This document shows, piece by piece, positions 33,385 to 41,303 of a stretch of DNA of 64,000 nucleotides. Position 1 is the first letter of the stretch. Each line of letters starts with the position of its first letter. Origin of the DNA: Meira nashicola (Eukaryota > Basidiomycota > Exobasidiomycetes > Exobasidiales > Brachybasidiaceae). The position numbers were made by a program, and so were the translations under genes. The notes under the pieces are model-generated. The model did not search any database. It was not told the DNA's origin and worked only from the letters and a program-made list of their open reading frames with translations. The DNA lies in NCBI GenBank assembly GCA_001600355.1, contig BCJU01000001.1:827178-891177 (forward strand), written 5' to 3'.

Positions 33385-35310
33385 ATGACGTCCAGACAGC
33401 GCTTCACTCCTCAACATTCACCCTCTCACCCTTCATCGAATGCATCGCCTACTTCATCTGTCAGCGCAGATGACGAGCGAGCAGAAAAACATCAACAACA
33501 ACAAACATCTGATCCTGATCAATCATCTGAAGCTCGATCTATAAAAGAGTTTGAATATCCAAACGCTCTACGTGGATGGACCGCACATCAGAGTCATGGT
33601 CAGGCAACTGTATTGTTTTATGTTCCACGTTGGATACAAGAAGAATCATTGGAAGTGATTATAGGAAATGACAATATTTTTGCAGGTTTACGAGGTCAAA
33701 AACCTATAGTAAATGCACGTTTAGCGGGAAGAATTAATCCAACCACTTCTGCATGGCAATTAGAACGAAAATCAAACGGAAAGCGTAGTCGTAGTAGAAG
33801 CAGAACGCGAATGCGAACACGATCTAGCGATCAGAATAGTAGTAGCGCTTCAAGTGGAAAAGGTTGGGTCAAGGCTGGAGGTCAATCTCTTCAACAAGGT
33901 GAAAGACCTTTAGCAAGTACTTCCAGTCGACCAATTTCACCCGTGCAAAGTGACACATCAAGCTTTGAATTATTAGCCCGAAGTACAGACACGCTTGCTT
34001 CTAGAGGTACAGCCTCACCCCATTCTTTGTCACAAAGTATGACGTTATCCGACGACTGCAATGTACGTAATCCAAACACAGGCAGTATGGAATCGAGCAT
34101 CAGTATCGAACATAGTCAAGCAACTTCCAGTAGTAGCAAAACAAACAACTTTGAAGATCCTACAAGGGATGCTAAACTTGTCACTTTGCATTTAGATAAA
34201 ATTGATGGTGGTATTTGGCCTTGTATCGTTTCAGGTCCCAATCCTACACGAGAAACAATATCAGAACCTTCATTTCAACCACTTGCTCGTCTAATAACTG
34301 TACAATCGCAAGGCTCGTTAAATGCTGCAATCAGTGAAGCTATTCGACAACAACAGCAACAACAAAGCCATTCTAGAAAGGACTCTTTCGACTCTTCTGA
34401 CGGAAATGAAGTAGAAGATTCTGAAGCTATGGTTAATCAAAGCACGACGACCGTAGATACTATCTCTAGTGATGATAGCACAACTGTATTAGGTAGTGGA
34501 CAAACGGCACAAAATGAAGAAGAATTGTATAACATGGATCCAATAACGCTCACCTTGATGGCTATGCAACATGCCAGAAGAAGTTCTACAGTGCCATTCG
34601 GAGGAGCAAGCACTCGAGATGAATCTCAAGCATTTGAATGCTATCGTCGAGCTTGGCGTGATGCTGAAATTCCAACTGCTATTGAACATCTCGTACACTA
34701 CTATCTCCCTCTCAATCCGGCCAAAAAGTCAACAATTTTAGCATCTTACAGGCAACGATTAACGGCAGCTTTAGGAGGTTCAACAGCCTTGGCACGTCTT
34801 TACGTTTCTTATGCTCACCTTTATATGCAATCATACGAATTTGATCGGCCACTTTTAGCACTTCCACTAACAGGAATGTCAAATAATCCGTTTGGTACGC
34901 ATTCTGTTATGCATGAAGGTATACAAGCGGACAGTGAAGGAATTGGTCCAGTGCACTATTTATTAGAAGCAAGACGTCTAGATCCAGCCTTACTTATATC
35001 AGAGGATGATTGGCAAGAGGCAAGGAAGCTAGAAGAAGAACGTAATACGCATCATAATTGGAGTGGAGCAGCATCTCCTTCCGCTAGATCCGATGATACA
35101 AGCAGTCAACCGAGCGTTGGAAAAAGTCGAAAGACAAAACGTCGTAAAGGCGGTTCACAACGTGATAAACTTGGAGGACATCATCATTCTCCTGATCAAG
35201 GAATTGTATTTTTGGTCGTTAGTAGGGCTGCTCTTCTCAGTGTTGCAGTAGCAGGCTGTATGGCGGTAGCAGGTTGGTATCGAAGAGCAGCTACTGGCGC
35301 AAGTGGTTAG
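33385..35310 (+). CDS. Tail-anchored protein with a split CS (p23/NudC-like) domain
   Basis: A single-exon gene of 641 aa. Residues ~52-132 resemble the first strands of a CS/HSP20-like domain: YPNALRGWTAHQSHGQATVLFYVPRWIQEESLEVIIG, then VNARLAGRINPTTSAWQLE. The last strand region appears only after a ~125-residue Ser/Arg-rich insertion, as KLVTLHLDKIDGGIWPCIVSG near 262-285. A helical region with repeat-like spacing (ECYRRAWRDAEIPTAIEHLVHYYL...LARLYVSYAHLYM, about 410-490) may be TPR- or Sel1-like. A single hydrophobic segment near the C-terminus (GIVFLVVSRAALLSVAVAGCMAVAGWYRR) predicts a tail anchor with a short basic lumenal end. CS domains often act as Hsp90 co-chaperone modules. The domain call is by pattern only. 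Confidence 0.6.
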   Translation: MTSRQRFTPQHSPSHPSSNASPTSSVSADDERAEKHQQQQTSDPDQSSEARSIKEFEYPNALRGWTAHQSHGQATVLFYVPRWIQEESLEVIIGNDNIFAGLRGQKPIVNARLAGRINPTTSAWQLERKSNGKRSRSRSRTRMRTRSSDQNSSSASSGKGWVKAGGQSLQQGERPLASTSSRPISPVQSDTSSFELLARSTDTLASRGTASPHSLSQSMTLSDDCNVRNPNTGSMESSISIEHSQATSSSSKTNNFEDPTRDAKLVTLHLDKIDGGIWPCIVSGPNPTRETISEPSFQPLARLITVQSQGSLNAAISEAIRQQQQQQSHSRKDSFDSSDGNEVEDSEAMVNQSTTTVDTISSDDSTTVLGSGQTAQNEEELYNMDPITLTLMAMQHARRSSTVPFGGASTRDESQAFECYRRAWRDAEIPTAIEHLVHYYLPLNPAKKSTILASYRQRLTAALGGSTALARLYVSYAHLYMQSYEFDRPLLALPLTGMSNNPFGTHSVMHEGIQADSEGIGPVHYLLEARRLDPALLISEDDWQEARKLEEERNTHHNWSGAASPSARSDDTSSQPSVGKSRKTKRRKGGSQRDKLGGHHHSPDQGIVFLVVSRAALLSVAVAGCMAVAGWYRRAATGASG

Positions 35311-35765
35311 CAAGGTTGCAGGGTTGTATTTTTCTCACTTTCATCATCATTTGTATTCAATATTTTGTCACAGCTAGCATTCACTCGTTTCAATTCGTCT
35401 TGTTCACTGTGAGGATTCTCGTTTTTGAGTTGATCGGAGTGATTGTATATGTTTTATTATCATATTTAAAGCCAATTAGACTGACTGTAATCTGGCTTAC
35501 ATGTGGAAAGTCGCGTGCGAATGGTTGCCGTCGGATGAAGCCTAAATTGCTCCGCTACATTAGTTTTTTAGCGGAAATGAATAACACCCTTTTTTTTTGT
35601 GGCTCAGCAAAAGAACCTTTTTGTATTTTTGTTTATGTTTTATTTTTATCGTCCGGGCTCCCGATCGAAATGGAGGTATGGAGTGCATATAGACTACATA
35701 CAAATCTTTTGCGATACTCACACGACCATCAAATAGGTAAAAGATCTTTTACGAGAGATTGAGAA
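35311..35765. other. Intergenic region between the CS-domain and PRELI genes
   Basis: TAGACTAC occurs at 35690-35697, inside ATATAGACTACATACAAA, about 70 nt before the downstream ATG. A 162-codon open frame (35274-35762) overlaps the previous gene in another frame; its composition is not protein-like, so it is not called. Confidence 0.4.
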
Positions 35766-36884
35766 ATGGTACGCACATTTATCGATCATGCTCAATTGGA
35801 CATTCCTTATGCAATCTTATGTCCGGTATACTTTTTACGATATCCGAACGAATTAGCATCTCATGTGATTTCGGTCGATGTTTTGGCAAGGCAAATTATA
35901 ACAAGACCTAGACTAAAGCTTGAATCACAAGACGATAAAACGCATACACCTTCATTTTCCGATCCCAGCTCTTCTAGGCAGGTGGCTTTACAGCAACGGA
36001 CAGAGGCTGCAGGACCTTCGAGAAGCTTTTGGGGTTCACCAATTGCTTCTTCTGCATCTACAGAAAGTGAAGAAGATGTTCAACATATTCTAAAGACAAC
36101 AAGGTTGATCCTAAAAAGAGGGACTCTTCCAAAATGGGCACCTTCGGGAATATTGCGAAATGCAGAAAGTTGGGTATTGGAAGAAAGTGAAGTAGAATTA
36201 GATTCTCCCTTTTCATCATCGACGGAAGAACGGCCTGTTGGTGAAGGACGAAAAATGAAATGTTGGACGAGAAATTTGGATCATACAAAAGTGATGGCAG
36301 TAACGGAAAATTTGACATTTACAGAACAGCTACCAGCATCAATAGAAACAGGCAAAATTTCCACAAGTAGATTAGATTCAATACATGATGTCGAATCTAG
36401 TGTGGGTTTTACCTTGTTACAATCTCGAATAGAAAAGTTTGGTTATCAACGTGTACGAACGCATGTTGATGCATCTAGAAAAGGATTATGGATGACATAT
36501 TCAAGATTTTTACAACAACGTTTGCAAGAAGGAAGGATGAATGCTTTGGTTGTCAATGCACTTCAAGGTCAAAGTGGCATAGAAATCACAAATCTTTCTT
36601 CTACTTCTTCTTCAAAAAGAGCCAAGTTACTGGCTGCTTTGCGACCACCATTTTTGGATGGTGACTTCGTTGGACCGATTGCCAGATTACGACAACAAGC
36701 AAAAGATGTACGGATATGGTGGAAAGGACTTGTTCGTGGAGGAACGGCTGATAAAGAACATATGCGAATTAAGCCTGCACAAACGGATGATGATGGAATG
36801 TTGAGTCCTATGGAACGTTTACGAAAGAGATTTTTAAGCCTTCGTGATGGACAAAGGTTATTGCATACCAATGATTCAGAATGA
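35766..36884 (+). CDS. PRELI/MSF1-domain protein (Ups family)
   Basis: A single-exon gene of 372 aa. The PRELI domain begins at the start of the protein, as in the family: YFLRYPNELASHVISVDVLARQI, then a Ser-rich insertion, LILKRGTLPKWAP, WVLEESEVELD, and CWTRNLDHTKVMAVTENLTF. These match the conserved blocks of Ups1/PRELID proteins, which shuttle phosphatidic acid or phosphatidylserine across the mitochondrial intermembrane space with Mdm35. The C-terminal ~170 residues continue the domain end (GFTLLQSRIEKFGYQRVRTHVDASRKGL) and add a basic tail absent from the short yeast proteins. Which lipid it carries cannot be read from the sequence. Confidence 0.85.
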   Translation: MVRTFIDHAQLDIPYAILCPVYFLRYPNELASHVISVDVLARQIITRPRLKLESQDDKTHTPSFSDPSSSRQVALQQRTEAAGPSRSFWGSPIASSASTESEEDVQHILKTTRLILKRGTLPKWAPSGILRNAESWVLEESEVELDSPFSSSTEERPVGEGRKMKCWTRNLDHTKVMAVTENLTFTEQLPASIETGKISTSRLDSIHDVESSVGFTLLQSRIEKFGYQRVRTHVDASRKGLWMTYSRFLQQRLQEGRMNALVVNALQGQSGIEITNLSSTSSSKRAKLLAALRPPFLDGDFVGPIARLRQQAKDVRIWWKGLVRGGTADKEHMRIKPAQTDDDGMLSPMERLRKRFLSLRDGQRLLHTNDSE

Positions 36885-36943
36885 ATGGGATAAAATTGGT
36901 AATGGGATAGATACAATGATTAGGATGCAATAGATTCACTTGC

Positions 36944-37128
36944 TTATGAAGAACAGCAGCACACATGGCAATCGCCTTTGTCAGGAAGGCACATGCACAC
37001 CGTAACTATAACGGGACATACATAACCTCTTGGATGGCATGTTCTGAAGAAATAATATGTGTTAGTGAAGATGAACAAAGTTTTTTTCTTAGTTTTTGAA
37101 AGTGTACTCACCCATGACCACTACCCCC

Positions 37129-37187
<59 letters not shown>

Positions 37188-37209
37188 AAAATACATTGTG
37201 CTTATCGGA
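36944..37209 (-). CDS. Candidate His-repeat/Cys-rich mini-gene (start unresolved)
   Basis: On the minus strand, a spliced frame reads 19 consecutive His codons (37185-37129), then GGSGHG, a 68-nt intron at 37111-37044 (GTGAGT, branch-like CACTAAC, TTCTTCAG), and a second exon ending at TAA 36946-36944. Exon 2 encodes 33 residues with eight cysteines, starting TCHPRGYVCPVIVTVCMC and ending CHVCCCSS. The intron has the length and signals of the other introns here, so splicing is credible. No in-frame ATG exists. The frame is the same as that of the upstream carrier gene beyond its TAA stop at 37212-37210. One extra T in the TTTT run just before the His codons would put the ATG at 37196-37194 in frame. 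Metal binding is suggested by His and Cys content only. Confidence 0.4.
37129..37185. repeat. (ATG)19 trinucleotide microsatellite
   Basis: Nineteen perfect ATG units on the plus strand, CAT on the minus strand. It lies within the candidate His-rich frame, where it would encode poly-His; in the other minus-strand frames it encodes poly-Ile or poly-Ser. Confidence 0.95.
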
Positions 37210-38232
37210 TTATAATCCTAACCGTATCATAGAAGATTTGGTATATTCGAATGCGAGAAAGAGAACAGCATTTGCAGGAATTGCTCTCAAAATTGTTGGA
37301 CCAAGGCCTGCGAAAAATGCAGTAAATCCTCCTTCTGCATACGTTTGACGAGCTGCAAAGATGAATGCATTTCCTGATCTTACGGAAGAGCTATCAGTAG
37401 CTTGAACTCTAGTTTTTATTACGTCTATTGCAAAAGTTGACAGCCAACCTACTACGCCTGCCAAACCGCCCGAGATTGCCATTTCTATATTGCTTAATTC
37501 AGTTGAAGAGTTGGGTTGATCATGAAAAGAGAGTAAAGTTCGATTGAAAACTTCATATGATAAAAAGTAAGGTCCATAACCTAAATCACGAATTGAAGTT
37601 GTACCTAAACCTCTATATAATCCACGAATGCCTCTCTTTTGCCAAATGTTTTGAATGACTTGTAAAGTTGAAGGTGTTCGTTTTGTTGTATCAAAGCTAA
37701 GTTGTTGTCGAATTTTTATCAATTCGATCGGAGAAGTGATCAAAGCGGAAACAACACCACTTGCACAACCTGCCAAAAAGATATCTGTTAATCTGTTTTG
37801 TTGATCTTCACCACCTAAAAATCGAAGTGCTAAACCATAAACACCGAAAACTGACGCATTCATTGCTGCAACACCTAGCATAGGCGACGTTATTCCTTTG
37901 TATAATCCAATGAATCGCTCTTCTGCAATTATCCTTCGTAATGCATCAAAAGCAGAAGAATATCTAGGAAGATTTTGTTGTTGCAATAAAGGCGTATTAG
38001 AAGATGTTTGAACAGCGACTACATTTTGCGGTATTGAAATGGTGTTGGAAGTAGAATGTGATTGTGCTTGTAATCTTGTTTTAATCGTATCGAATGGATG
38101 ACCGGCTAATAAGCTTGCGATACCAGCTGATGTTCCAGCAATAAAGTCTACCAAAGGAGAAGGTTCTAAAAGTCCATCATCTGACAGATTCGGTCTTAAG
38201 CCAAGTCCGCGGTTATCATCAATTGATGACAT
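37210..38232 (-). CDS. Mitochondrial carrier (SLC25), carnitine/amino-acid-like
   Basis: A single-exon gene of 340 aa. The three carrier signatures are HPFDTIKTRLQ near residue 45, SPIELIKIRQQ near 175 and FAIDVIKTRVQ near 275, where the usual Pro is replaced by Ala. Each is followed by the GLYKG, GLYRG or FFAG block. Six membrane helices fit the spacing. RDLGYGPYFLSYE and AIPANAVLFLAFEYTK resemble the acylcarnitine and basic amino-acid carrier group (SLC25A20/29/45/48); the substrate is not certain. Repeat 1 has a ~30-residue Ser/Gln-rich insertion. The TAA stop is followed in frame by the poly-His sequence described separately. Confidence 0.85.
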   Translation of the reverse strand: MSSIDDNRGLGLRPNLSDDGLLEPSPLVDFIAGTSAGIASLLAGHPFDTIKTRLQAQSHSTSNTISIPQNVVAVQTSSNTPLLQQQNLPRYSSAFDALRRIIAEERFIGLYKGITSPMLGVAAMNASVFGVYGLALRFLGGEDQQNRLTDIFLAGCASGVVSALITSPIELIKIRQQLSFDTTKRTPSTLQVIQNIWQKRGIRGLYRGLGTTSIRDLGYGPYFLSYEVFNRTLLSFHDQPNSSTELSNIEMAISGGLAGVVGWLSTFAIDVIKTRVQATDSSSVRSGNAFIFAARQTYAEGGFTAFFAGLGPTILRAIPANAVLFLAFEYTKSSMIRLGL

Positions 38233-38772
38233 CTGTCTTCCTTCTGCTTATCGGAATTCGGTATGTACAATCAATCTTGACAGTTTAGCGGAAGAAAGAA
38301 GAAGGCTTTTTTTTAAAACTTCTCTGTGTGTGTGTTTTTGTTTCTCGGATATTCGATTTTACGTGTAGCCGAATGAAATGGTTTGTGCGGTGTCAAAAAA
38401 AAAATTAAAAAATTGGAGAAAAAAAATATGCGTACACTGACTGACACACACACACAAAAGTACCTTAGTGTACCATAAGCAGCAGCAACACACAGACATA
38501 TGTATGCAGCGCTGCGCCGGCGCACGCCACGAAAAATAGACACATGTACGCGTTCCTCAAACATTGACGGTTAATTTTTGCAATTATGTTCCGTAACCGG
38601 ATCCGTGGCAAAAGCACCGTCAAAGCTGGAAGGAAAGACTCCGAAAGGGAAGAAAAAGTTGCATGAGAGGATGTGAACATCTTCTCGGCCGTAAAGACAA
38701 CTAATGCGTATATAAATCTCACTTTCCAACCTTTCTTTCTTCTTTCTCTTTCCACATCTTACAATAATCATC
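38233..38772. promoter_or_regulatory. Divergent promoter region, carrier / MDR reductase
   Basis: A TATA box TATATAAAT is at 38709-38717, about 60 nt before the reductase ATG. GC-rich GCGCTGCGCCGGCGCACG lies near 38511-38528. A CA/GT run is near 38445-38456. Confidence 0.5.
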
Positions 38773-39831
38773 ATGTCTGCCACTACTACTCTTCCAAAAT
38801 CGTACAAATCATGGGTTTTGAACGAACACGCAAAAGGACCAATCAATGAAAATACATTTAAACTCAAAGATGTTCCAATGCCAGATGTGAACGCATTACC
38901 AGCAAATCACATTCTCATTCGTGTTCAACGTATTGCTATGGAACCTTCCATGAGACCTTCAATCTCTTTAGGTAAATCATATCGTGAACCACATCCATTG
39001 AACGAACCAATGTGGGCATTCGGAATTGGTGAAGTTGTCGGTTCATCTGCTGAACAATTCAAAGTTGGTCAACAAGTTGCATCTATGGTAAACTTTCAAG
39101 AATATGCTTTGATCGATGTTACTAATCCCGCTATCAAAGTATTCCCTGTTGATCCTCGTGTTGGATTGGAATATTTATCAGGTCTTGGTGCACCTGGTCG
39201 TGCAGCTTATTGGGGTTTAATCGAAGTTGCTCGTGTGAAAGAAGGTGATGTAGTCTTGGTTAGTGCAGCAGCAGGAGCAACAGGCTCAGTCGTAATTCAA
39301 TTAGCCAAAGCAAAAGGTGCAAAACAAATTATCGGAATTGCAAGTAAATCAAAACAACAATTCGTCTTAGATCAAGGTGCAGATGTTTGTTTGGATTATA
39401 GTGCTCCTGATTTCGCTGAACAACTTAAAAAAGTTACAAAAGAACAAGTTACCGTTTATTTTGATAATACAGCAGGTCCAATCACTGATGCTGCTTTATC
39501 ATGCATGGCACCTCATGGTCGTGTAGCCGTTTGCGGTGCAATTGCTGATTATCAAAAGATTGGAGGTAAAGAAGGTGGTCAACATGGTATCGTTAATTGG
39601 CGTTACATTCTTTTGATGCGCCTTCGTGTTGAAGCATTTGTTCTTCCAGATTGCACACCTGAAGAACAACAACGTACAACGAAAGAATTGATCGGTTACA
39701 TTTCTCAAGGTAAACTTAAGACACAAATTTATTCTTTCCCTAGAGAAGGTATCGAACATTGTGTTGAAGCTTTGGAAGGTTTATTTACTGGTATGAATAC
39801 TGGTAAGATGACCATCAAGATTGCCGATTAA
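38773..39831 (+). CDS. NADP-dependent medium-chain reductase, prostaglandin/alkenal reductase-like
   Basis: A single-exon gene of 352 aa. It belongs to the zinc-independent branch of the medium-chain dehydrogenase superfamily: WVLNEHAKGPINENTFKLKDVPMP, then RIAMEPSMRPSI, YLSGLGAPGRAAYWGLIEVARVKEGDVVLVSAAAGATGSVVIQLAKAKGA (nucleotide-binding loop AGATGS), VYFDNTAGPITDAAL and HGRVAVCGAI. No zinc-ligand Cys or His cluster is present. Members reduce the double bond of unsaturated ketones and aldehydes (15-oxoprostaglandin 13-reductase, leukotriene B4 dehydrogenase, plant alkenal reductases), often in detoxification of lipid peroxidation products. The length is normal. It is convergent with the alcohol dehydrogenase, 76 bp away. 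Confidence 0.9.
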   Translation: MSATTTLPKSYKSWVLNEHAKGPINENTFKLKDVPMPDVNALPANHILIRVQRIAMEPSMRPSISLGKSYREPHPLNEPMWAFGIGEVVGSSAEQFKVGQQVASMVNFQEYALIDVTNPAIKVFPVDPRVGLEYLSGLGAPGRAAYWGLIEVARVKEGDVVLVSAAAGATGSVVIQLAKAKGAKQIIGIASKSKQQFVLDQGADVCLDYSAPDFAEQLKKVTKEQVTVYFDNTAGPITDAALSCMAPHGRVAVCGAIADYQKIGGKEGGQHGIVNWRYILLMRLRVEAFVLPDCTPEEQQRTTKELIGYISQGKLKTQIYSFPREGIEHCVEALEGLFTGMNTGKMTIKIAD

Positions 39832-39907
39832 AAGAAAAGAAAACTGTGAAATTTGTAACATCTTAAAATTCTGTATCATTGTGAAATAAAGCATAATCAT
39901 TTACATT

Positions 39908-41011
39908 TTACTCAAAAGAGACGACAATGCGACCTTTGAGATCCTTTTGATTATATCTATCATAAACATCTTGAATCTTTTCGATTGGGAATGTTTGTTC
40001 AACGTAAGTTTTGCAACCGCTTCTTGCATGCATATTTACCATCTCTTGACATTCATGAGGAGTACAAATCAAACGACCACGAATAGTTTGTTCTTTAAAA
40101 CTTAAAGCGAAAGAATCAACTTCTAAAGGACCATCAGCCGGTAATCCAACCTCACAAATAATTCCACCTTTACGTAAGAATTGTTGAGTGATTCTAGGAA
40201 GAGAACGATCTTCAGTACAAATGATTGCTTTATCCACTCCTGGATCTGAATCATAAAAGCTTGAACTGAGCTTTTCGATATTTTCATCAGTTAAAAGATA
40301 CTTTTGATCAGGTTTAAGATGATCAGGAATTGAATTTAAAACATCTAAACCTTCTTGACGATTATCCAAAGCAACAACTTTAAATCCAAGTGCTTTTGCA
40401 TATTGAACGCCTAAATGACCTAAACCACCACCTGCACCAACGATTGCAATCCATTGATTTGCTTCAACTCCTGCTGCTTTGAGAGCACCATAAACAGTTG
40501 CACCTGCGCAAAATAAAGGAGCTGCTTCTGTAAATGGAATTTCTTTTGGAATCTTTCCAACTACACGAGAATCCATTTTACAATATTCTGCAAATCCACC
40601 GTCAATAGTTAAACCTAAAAGACCTTTTATATTTTCACATAATTGTTCACCATTCTTTTTGCATGATTTACATTTTCCGCAATAACCATAAGTGTTTATA
40701 CTTCCAACTCGATCTCCTACGTTTATTAAACCTTGTTTTTTTGCTTCAGGTCCAAGTGCAATTACCACTCCTGCAGGTTCATGACTTCCAATCATTCCTT
40801 TAAACGTTCCTTGTGATTCATAAACTCCTTCTAATGTTTGAACGTCTGTGTGGCACATTCCTGCTGCTTTTATTTCAACTAAGATATCGTAACCCTCTAG
40901 GTTTTTTGGAATAGGATGTTGAGTTTCTAATTTCATACTCTTTTTCCATTCTTCGATAACTCCTGCTTTCATTGTAGCAGGAATATCATCTAAACTTTGT
41001 ACGGAAGTCAT
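39908..41011 (-). CDS. Zinc-dependent alcohol dehydrogenase
   Basis: A single-exon gene of 367 aa. Catalytic zinc ligands are seen in AGMCHTDVQ (Cys) and GSHEPAGVV (His-Glu), with the third in PLFCAGATVYGAL. The structural zinc lobe is CGKCKSCKKNGEQLC. The NAD-binding loop is GAGGGLGHLG. These are the class of yeast Adh1 and bacterial AdhP, oxidising primary alcohols or reducing aldehydes in the cytosol. The N-terminus has no strong targeting signal. The length is slightly above yeast Adh1 (~348 aa). The fermentative or detoxifying role cannot be separated by sequence alone. Confidence 0.9.
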   Translation of the reverse strand: MTSVQSLDDIPATMKAGVIEEWKKSMKLETQHPIPKNLEGYDILVEIKAAGMCHTDVQTLEGVYESQGTFKGMIGSHEPAGVVIALGPEAKKQGLINVGDRVGSINTYGYCGKCKSCKKNGEQLCENIKGLLGLTIDGGFAEYCKMDSRVVGKIPKEIPFTEAAPLFCAGATVYGALKAAGVEANQWIAIVGAGGGLGHLGVQYAKALGFKVVALDNRQEGLDVLNSIPDHLKPDQKYLLTDENIEKLSSSFYDSDPGVDKAIICTEDRSLPRITQQFLRKGGIICEVGLPADGPLEVDSFALSFKEQTIRGRLICTPHECQEMVNMHARSGCKTYVEQTFPIEKIQDVYDRYNQKDLKGRIVVSFE

Positions 41012-41303
41012 TTTTGGGTAATGGTGATGGATGTTTAATGGATAGATTAATTATAAATGGATGTCGCACGATTTATTGCACACGACATCAATGTATGTAC
41101 ATTATAAAAGTGAAGGGTTCATACAAGTAGCAAGGGTCAAAGGGTTATACAATAAATATTGGTGTCATGATGAACCCTTTGTGGAGGAGGAGGAAGAGGG
41201 TGCTTATGTAATCATAGTCTTCGTTCTTTTCACACTATAAAATGAAAAGGGTGAAATGGTGATAATAAAAAGAGTATTAAAAAAATGTCTTGTGATTAAG
41301 CAA

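Noticed and set aside
35274..35762. 162-codon open frame overlapping the CS-domain gene end
   Set aside because: It overlaps a well-supported gene in another frame, covers the PRELI promoter, and has a non-protein-like composition.
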